Assembly (NCBI GenBank): GCA_964589855.1
Contig: CAZPVB010000137.1
Coordinates: forward strand, 1 to 11,003
Length of the DNA stretch: 11,003 nt
Source: SKVR01 sp964589855
GTDB lineage: Bacteria > Bacteroidota > Bacteroidia > Bacteroidales > UBA7960
Direction of reading: 5' to 3'
In this document: positions 7,890 to 11,003 of the stretch, piece after piece
Position numbering within the stretch: the first letter of the stretch is position 1
How the letters are laid out: each line of letters opens with the position of its first letter
Notes under the pieces: model-generated
Told to the model about the DNA's origin: nothing
The model's input: only the letters and a program-made list of their open reading frames with translations
Database searches by the model: none
Position numbers and translations under genes: made by a program

Positions 7890-8582
7890 TTATTCCTTTA
7901 CTGAAAAAGAACGTATGTACTTTTCTATATATTTGTGTTTATGCTTCGATTTGTATTGCATGATATACCTGGGATGCTCAAGGGGTTTGATCTGATTGAA
8001 AAACTCATATTCTTTATTCAGGTTCGTCAGGTAATGGTAGTTTTTTCCAGTACCCAGGCAATAGCAAATGTTTGTGTGTACCTCAAAGGAAAGGATTTTT
8101 TTGAGGGATTCAACAATAAAAGGACGAGTGGAACGGATTAGCGCAGCACTATCATAATAATTATAGTTTACTGGTTTTCCGTTATCCTTCTTTTTCACAA
8201 AGCCCAGCGGACAAACAGAATGAAAAAGAAAGGTGCTGTAAAATTTCTCTACACCACCGTATGCATCTATCATTTCATAAATAAATGCTGAAGAGGGTTC
8301 GTGGGTTTCTATTCCCGGAATCTCTTTATCGCAAATGGCACCCAACCGTTTGGTATCGGTAAACGGGATGCCGGTAACTCCCGCTCCCAGGCGCCCCGGA
8401 TTGATGCCCAGCACCAGATATCGAGGTTGCTGATCATCATAATACTTTTGGTAAAAAACCGTGGATACCTCCAGAGCAGCAGGATTCTGCTCAAAGGGGT
8501 TCATGATCTCAATAGAATCGGGCAACTGGCCCGTATAACGAAGATCCCGGTTAAACCGCTTGATTTTATCAGCAAGATTCAT
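7890..8582 (-). CDS. SMUG2-like uracil-DNA glycosylase family protein (DUF4918)
   Basis: A 230-residue cytoplasmic protein of the uracil-DNA glycosylase superfamily. It resembles the SMUG2/DUF4918 branch common in Bacteroidota, in length as well as sequence. Motif 1 is LGINPGRLGAGVTGIPFTD (58-76); N61 sits where SMUG-type enzymes place the active-site asparagine. Motif 2 is EHPRYIMQYK (202-211) with H203. Between them are SSAFIYEMIDAYGG (97-110) and the HSVCPLGF strand (121-128), typical of the branch. Expected role: flipping uracil or other deaminated bases from DNA and cutting the N-glycosidic bond to start base excision repair. It converges on the kinase gene (54 bp between stops) and has its own upstream region of about 108 bp, so it is probably transcribed alone. 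Substrate range beyond uracil cannot be read from sequence. Confidence 0.87.
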   Translation of the reverse strand: MNLADKIKRFNRDLRYTGQLPDSIEIMNPFEQNPAALEVSTVFYQKYYDDQQPRYLVLGINPGRLGAGVTGIPFTDTKRLGAICDKEIPGIETHEPSSAFIYEMIDAYGGVEKFYSTFLFHSVCPLGFVKKKDNGKPVNYNYYDSAALIRSTRPFIVESLKKILSFEVHTNICYCLGTGKNYHYLTNLNKEYEFFNQIKPLEHPRYIMQYKSKHKHKYIEKYIRSFSVKE

Positions 8583-8607
8583 AACATTAAAATGGATTGA
8601 TGCATTG

Positions 8608-8615
8608 CAAAAATA
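8608..8615 (-). promoter_or_regulatory. Possible -7 promoter element for the glycosylase gene
   Basis: Read on the minus strand this is TATTTTTG, matching TAnnTTTG, about 26 bp before the ATG at 8582. No good TTTG is found at the expected -33 distance, so the assignment is tentative. The rest of the intergenic stretch 8583-8690 shows nothing recognisable. Confidence 0.35.
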
Positions 8616-8690
8616 TAAAAACTATATCCGTTCTCACCAGTCTGTCTGAAGAATTCAACTATTTTCCTGAAAACAACTTTCGAAATACTT

Positions 8691-9167
8691 TTATGCTTTA
8701 AACTCCTCCACAAAAACCCGAATCTCTTCATCGTTAATCTTACAAACCGACTGTCGGATACCAGAGATCTTTCTCACCACCAGGCGTTGAAAGAAATTCA
8801 TCTTATCAAATAAAAATTCACCGGTAAAAGGTTTGATTACTTTGGCATGACTTCGCAAAATCGCGGGAAATGCCCTTTTGATCTGCTGGTCAAATTCAGG
8901 TTCATTCATTCCACAGGTAAACAAAGCCAATGGCTTTTCATTCAGTTCCACAGTATGATCTCTGCAAAAATCCCTGATGTTTTTCTGAATCATGCCTGCA
9001 TGAACAGATCCTCCTATCACAATCCTGTCAAAAACATCCAGATCAATGTTTTCAACCTTTTTCAGATTGATTGCCTGGGTATTGTACTCGCCCAAATATT
9101 GTTTCATTTTGTTCACGATCTTTTCTGTACTGCCATGCATTGTGGTATATATGATAGCGGTTTGCAT
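8691..9167 (-). CDS. Flavodoxin-domain protein, HemG-like (Flavodoxin_5)
   Basis: A 158-residue single-domain flavodoxin-like protein. The FMN phosphate-binding loop is at the N-terminus, IIYTTMHGSTEK (5-16), directly after the ATG, which supports this start. FDRIVIGGSVHAG (46-58) is the second flavin-contact loop and PLALFTCGM (79-87) a core strand. Near the C-terminus, FFQRLVVRKISG (125-136) resembles the insertion of HemG, the menaquinone-dependent protoporphyrinogen oxidase, with which it shares overall length and order. It may therefore be an FMN oxidoreductase acting at the membrane or with quinone. However, no haem gene is nearby and HemG-like flavodoxins of unknown role are common, so I do not assign hemG. 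It lies 43 bp downstream of the membrane-protein gene and may be co-transcribed with it. Confidence 0.8.
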   Translation of the reverse strand: MQTAIIYTTMHGSTEKIVNKMKQYLGEYNTQAINLKKVENIDLDVFDRIVIGGSVHAGMIQKNIRDFCRDHTVELNEKPLALFTCGMNEPEFDQQIKRAFPAILRSHAKVIKPFTGEFLFDKMNFFQRLVVRKISGIRQSVCKINDEEIRVFVEEFKA

Positions 9168-9210
9168 ATTTTTTTATGGTTTTGTGAAACTAAAATTTAA
9201 AAGAAAGGTA

Positions 9211-10077
9211 TTATTTTCGGGTTACAATATTTTTGAAAAGAAGAATAGTGATTATTAGGGTAATAATATTGATAGCTGGAATGATAAAAATCACGGGTAT
9301 TACATTTACACCATGCAAAGCCATGGCCAAAATTTTAGCAGACAAAGCGGTCATGAGTAATGTCAGAAATACGTAATAAACCGGAGCATATCGGTATCCG
9401 CCATCTTTTCTTTTCAACAACAACCAACCCACTACAAAAGAAAGGGGTAGCAACAAGCCCAGATCAAACCCCTGAACGATCAAAGTTGTATAATGCTCCA
9501 GAGCATCGGGGTAGATCGTTCCGTCAAACAATGGAGGAACTACTATTTGCAACCACAATAAAGTAATAATCACAGCATTGAAGATCAAAAACCCGCCGGC
9601 TAATCGATGGGGCGTTGTGGGTGAAAAATTTGCTGAAAGTTGGCCGGTAGGCAAAGCACTTACCGACAGGAAAAGGGTGAAAAAAGACAACCCCATCAGT
9701 GCCACATACCCTAAAAACATGGTATTGTACATACCCATGGCAGTATAAAACCAATAGGTAACAAAAAAATAACCCGCAGTACCCGCAAGTAAAAACAATC
9801 CTCGTAAACTACCTTTTCTATACCAGATCAAAGCGAACAATAAAAGCGGAATACCTGAAAACAAGGTGACATAATCCTGCGCAATTCCCTGAATGGCAAC
9901 ATCGGCAGACATATGCCTGTACAGTCCATCACCATGTATTTCAACCACCTTACCTCTTATGGATTCATAAGTGAAGCTTCCAGTACCCCCCTCTGCAAAA
10001 ATCCCCTTACAGGTAGCAAAGAATGAGATGAGTGCGATTGATAACACCAAAACTGTTATTGATTTTTTTCTTTCCAT
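9211..10077 (-). CDS. Conserved multi-pass membrane protein of unknown function
   Basis: A 288-residue very hydrophobic protein. I count about eight hydrophobic segments: an N-terminal signal-anchor-like one (7-24), then roughly 68-86, 92-112, 118-143, 158-180, 200-221, 232-252 and 258-281. Between the first two is a soluble stretch of about 40 residues, probably extracytoplasmic. It contains VVEIHGDGLYRH (44-55) and AIQGIAQDYVTL (61-72), which look like the most conserved part. Another likely conserved patch is TTLIVQGFDLGLLLPL (197-212). Similar unnamed proteins with a GLYR...AQD.VTL pattern occur, to my memory, in other bacterial phyla. No catalytic or transport signature is recognised. 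FFATC near residues 19-23 is not a proper lipobox. It lies between the flavodoxin and DUF6544-like genes on the same strand. Confidence 0.8.
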   Translation of the reverse strand: MERKKSITVLVLSIALISFFATCKGIFAEGGTGSFTYESIRGKVVEIHGDGLYRHMSADVAIQGIAQDYVTLFSGIPLLLFALIWYRKGSLRGLFLLAGTAGYFFVTYWFYTAMGMYNTMFLGYVALMGLSFFTLFLSVSALPTGQLSANFSPTTPHRLAGGFLIFNAVIITLLWLQIVVPPLFDGTIYPDALEHYTTLIVQGFDLGLLLPLSFVVGWLLLKRKDGGYRYAPVYYVFLTLLMTALSAKILAMALHGVNVIPVIFIIPAINIITLIITILLFKNIVTRK

Positions 10078-10142
10078 AATTTTTAAATTTTAAAGCATTG
10101 TTAATTTTTTTCTTCAAAAAAGTAAACAGAATGTTTCCTGCC

Positions 10143-11003
10143 CTATAAACTTTCCACGTTATATTCCACATTTTTAACCTGAAATCTGCCATATGTGAAA
10201 TCACCCTCCGGATAATGCCAAATGGCTTCTCCGTAAGATGGAAGCATAAAACCATTTATTTCTTTGTACTGGGAAAGGGGCGTGGAAAACCGGATCTGCT
10301 TCATTTCATTGATATCCCAACGGTTGTCGGAAATAAAATTTACCAGTTGCCCTTTTTCATTGAAATACAGAATCGCCGAAATGGTCACCCCTTGATTAGT
10401 AAAATGGGCTTTTACACTTTCCTGGTCAATTTCTTCCCATTCAATCCGTTTATCGATAAGTGAGGCAGGCGCCAAAAAACACATGTCGTTGAAAAGGGTT
10501 ACAGTCTCCGCCTCAAACATCTCTTCCCCACTTTTTTTCACAATAGGTATGGCAGAAAACAATTTGACATTCATGCTCGAATTGTTTTCTTTATAACGAT
10601 GGTAACCCTTTGCAGGCAATCCTTTTACTTTTGCTTTCAGGAAAAAGAACCGCTCGCTGGCATCAAAAAAATTATATTGCTCAGTTTGCATGTCAAACCA
10701 GTCCTGTCCTTTTCCCCTCATTTGTGCATCAAAGGTAATTTTTACATTGTACGGAATGGGTTTATTCAATACCCGGGCATATTTTAAATAATCCTGAACA
10801 AGTGTGGGTAAATGCTCTATATCTCTCATACTAAGCAGGACAGACTCCCGGTTTTGATTGCGTTGCAGTCCTTTCTGCACATCGGTATGATATTGTTTCT
10901 GCAAACCCCACGCCTGAAATCCAGCAACCGATGCTGTGAGTATAATAGCATTAAAGAGGGTTCCAAAGCGGGCATCTTTCCAGAAACAGATGATCATCGC
11001 CTG
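10143..11003 (-). CDS. DUF6544/DUF6920-like protein, C-terminal part (5' end cut by the window)
   Basis: The frame stays open to the last base, so the N-terminus probably lies outside; an in-frame ATG at 10995-10997 is a possible but unconvincing start, because it falls in what looks like the middle of a membrane region. The visible part begins with a hydrophobic segment (GTLFNAIILTASVAGFQAWG). A soluble domain of about 230 residues follows: LPTLVQDYLKYA, GKGQDWFDMQTEQYNF, GYHRYKENNSSMNVKLFS, LAPASLIDKRIEWEEID, a strand with FNEKGQLVNFISDNRWD, and GFMLPSYGEAIWHYPEGDF near the end. This order of short W/Y-rich motifs fits the DUF6544 (also DUF6920) family. Its function is not known; a membrane-anchored beta-rich fold is likely. 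It ends 65 bp before the membrane-protein gene. Confidence 0.7.
   Translation of the reverse strand, partial: QAMIICFWKDARFGTLFNAIILTASVAGFQAWGLQKQYHTDVQKGLQRNQNRESVLLSMRDIEHLPTLVQDYLKYARVLNKPIPYNVKITFDAQMRGKGQDWFDMQTEQYNFFDASERFFFLKAKVKGLPAKGYHRYKENNSSMNVKLFSAIPIVKKSGEEMFEAETVTLFNDMCFLAPASLIDKRIEWEEIDQESVKAHFTNQGVTISAILYFNEKGQLVNFISDNRWDINEMKQIRFSTPLSQYKEINGFMLPSYGEAIWHYPEGDFTYGRFQVKNVEYNVESL

Noticed and set aside
8691..9167. Naming the flavodoxin hemG
   Set aside because: The fold and C-terminal insertion resemble HemG, but sequence similarity by eye is modest and there is no haem biosynthesis context, so a functional name is not justified.
10106..10121. Perfect T6-CTTC-A6 hairpin between the DUF6544-like and membrane-protein genes, considered as a terminator
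   Set aside because: The stem is only A:T pairs with no G:C core, so it would be weak, and such runs are expected in AT-rich intergenic DNA. I do not call it a terminator.
10115..10124. CAAAAAAGTA considered as a minus-strand TAnnTTTG promoter for the membrane-protein gene
   Set aside because: The spacing inside the element is four bases instead of two, so it does not match the -7 consensus.

Overview
The window looks like ordinary chromosomal DNA from a member of the Bacteroidota. The base composition is AT-rich. Two well-placed promoter candidates carry the Bacteroidota -7 pattern TAnnTTTG, and starts lack strong Shine-Dalgarno sequences. Several proteins (the TrkA, the SMUG2/DUF4918-type glycosylase and the methyltransferase) look like versions typical of that phylum. 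I cannot name a genus. I see no rRNA, tRNA, CRISPR array, transposase, phage gene or integration site.

Layout. (1) At the left edge is the 3' part of a plus-strand class I SAM-dependent methyltransferase. (2) Convergent to it is a minus-strand run read right to left: trkA, trkH, then a family 2 glycosyltransferase. TrkA and TrkH form a potassium uptake system: TrkH is the membrane pore and TrkA its cytoplasmic nucleotide-binding ring. (3) A roughly 300-bp divergent intergenic region separates trkA from a large plus-strand hybrid sensor kinase (LytS-type membrane sensor, three PAS domains, kinase core, receiver). (4) The kinase gene is interrupted by a 100-N scaffold gap. The two sides of the gap carry the same 55 bases, so the gap is almost certainly an assembly artefact; joining the copies restores one intact 945-residue protein. 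(5) Minus-strand genes fill the right end. They are a SMUG2-like uracil-DNA glycosylase, a small HemG-like flavodoxin, an eight-segment membrane protein of unknown function, and a DUF6544/DUF6920-like protein that runs off the right edge. The last three are closely spaced and may be one transcription unit.

How the genes fit together. The clear functional unit is trkA-trkH. The kinase is divergent from it and has no partner regulator or DNA-binding output in view, so a link to potassium or turgor rests on position only. The flavodoxin/membrane protein/DUF6544 cluster is the least understood part and the best candidate for something undescribed, but the sequence alone does not show what it does. 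The most solid non-routine observations are the artefactual gap in the kinase gene and the loss of the glycine-rich motif in the first half of TrkA.
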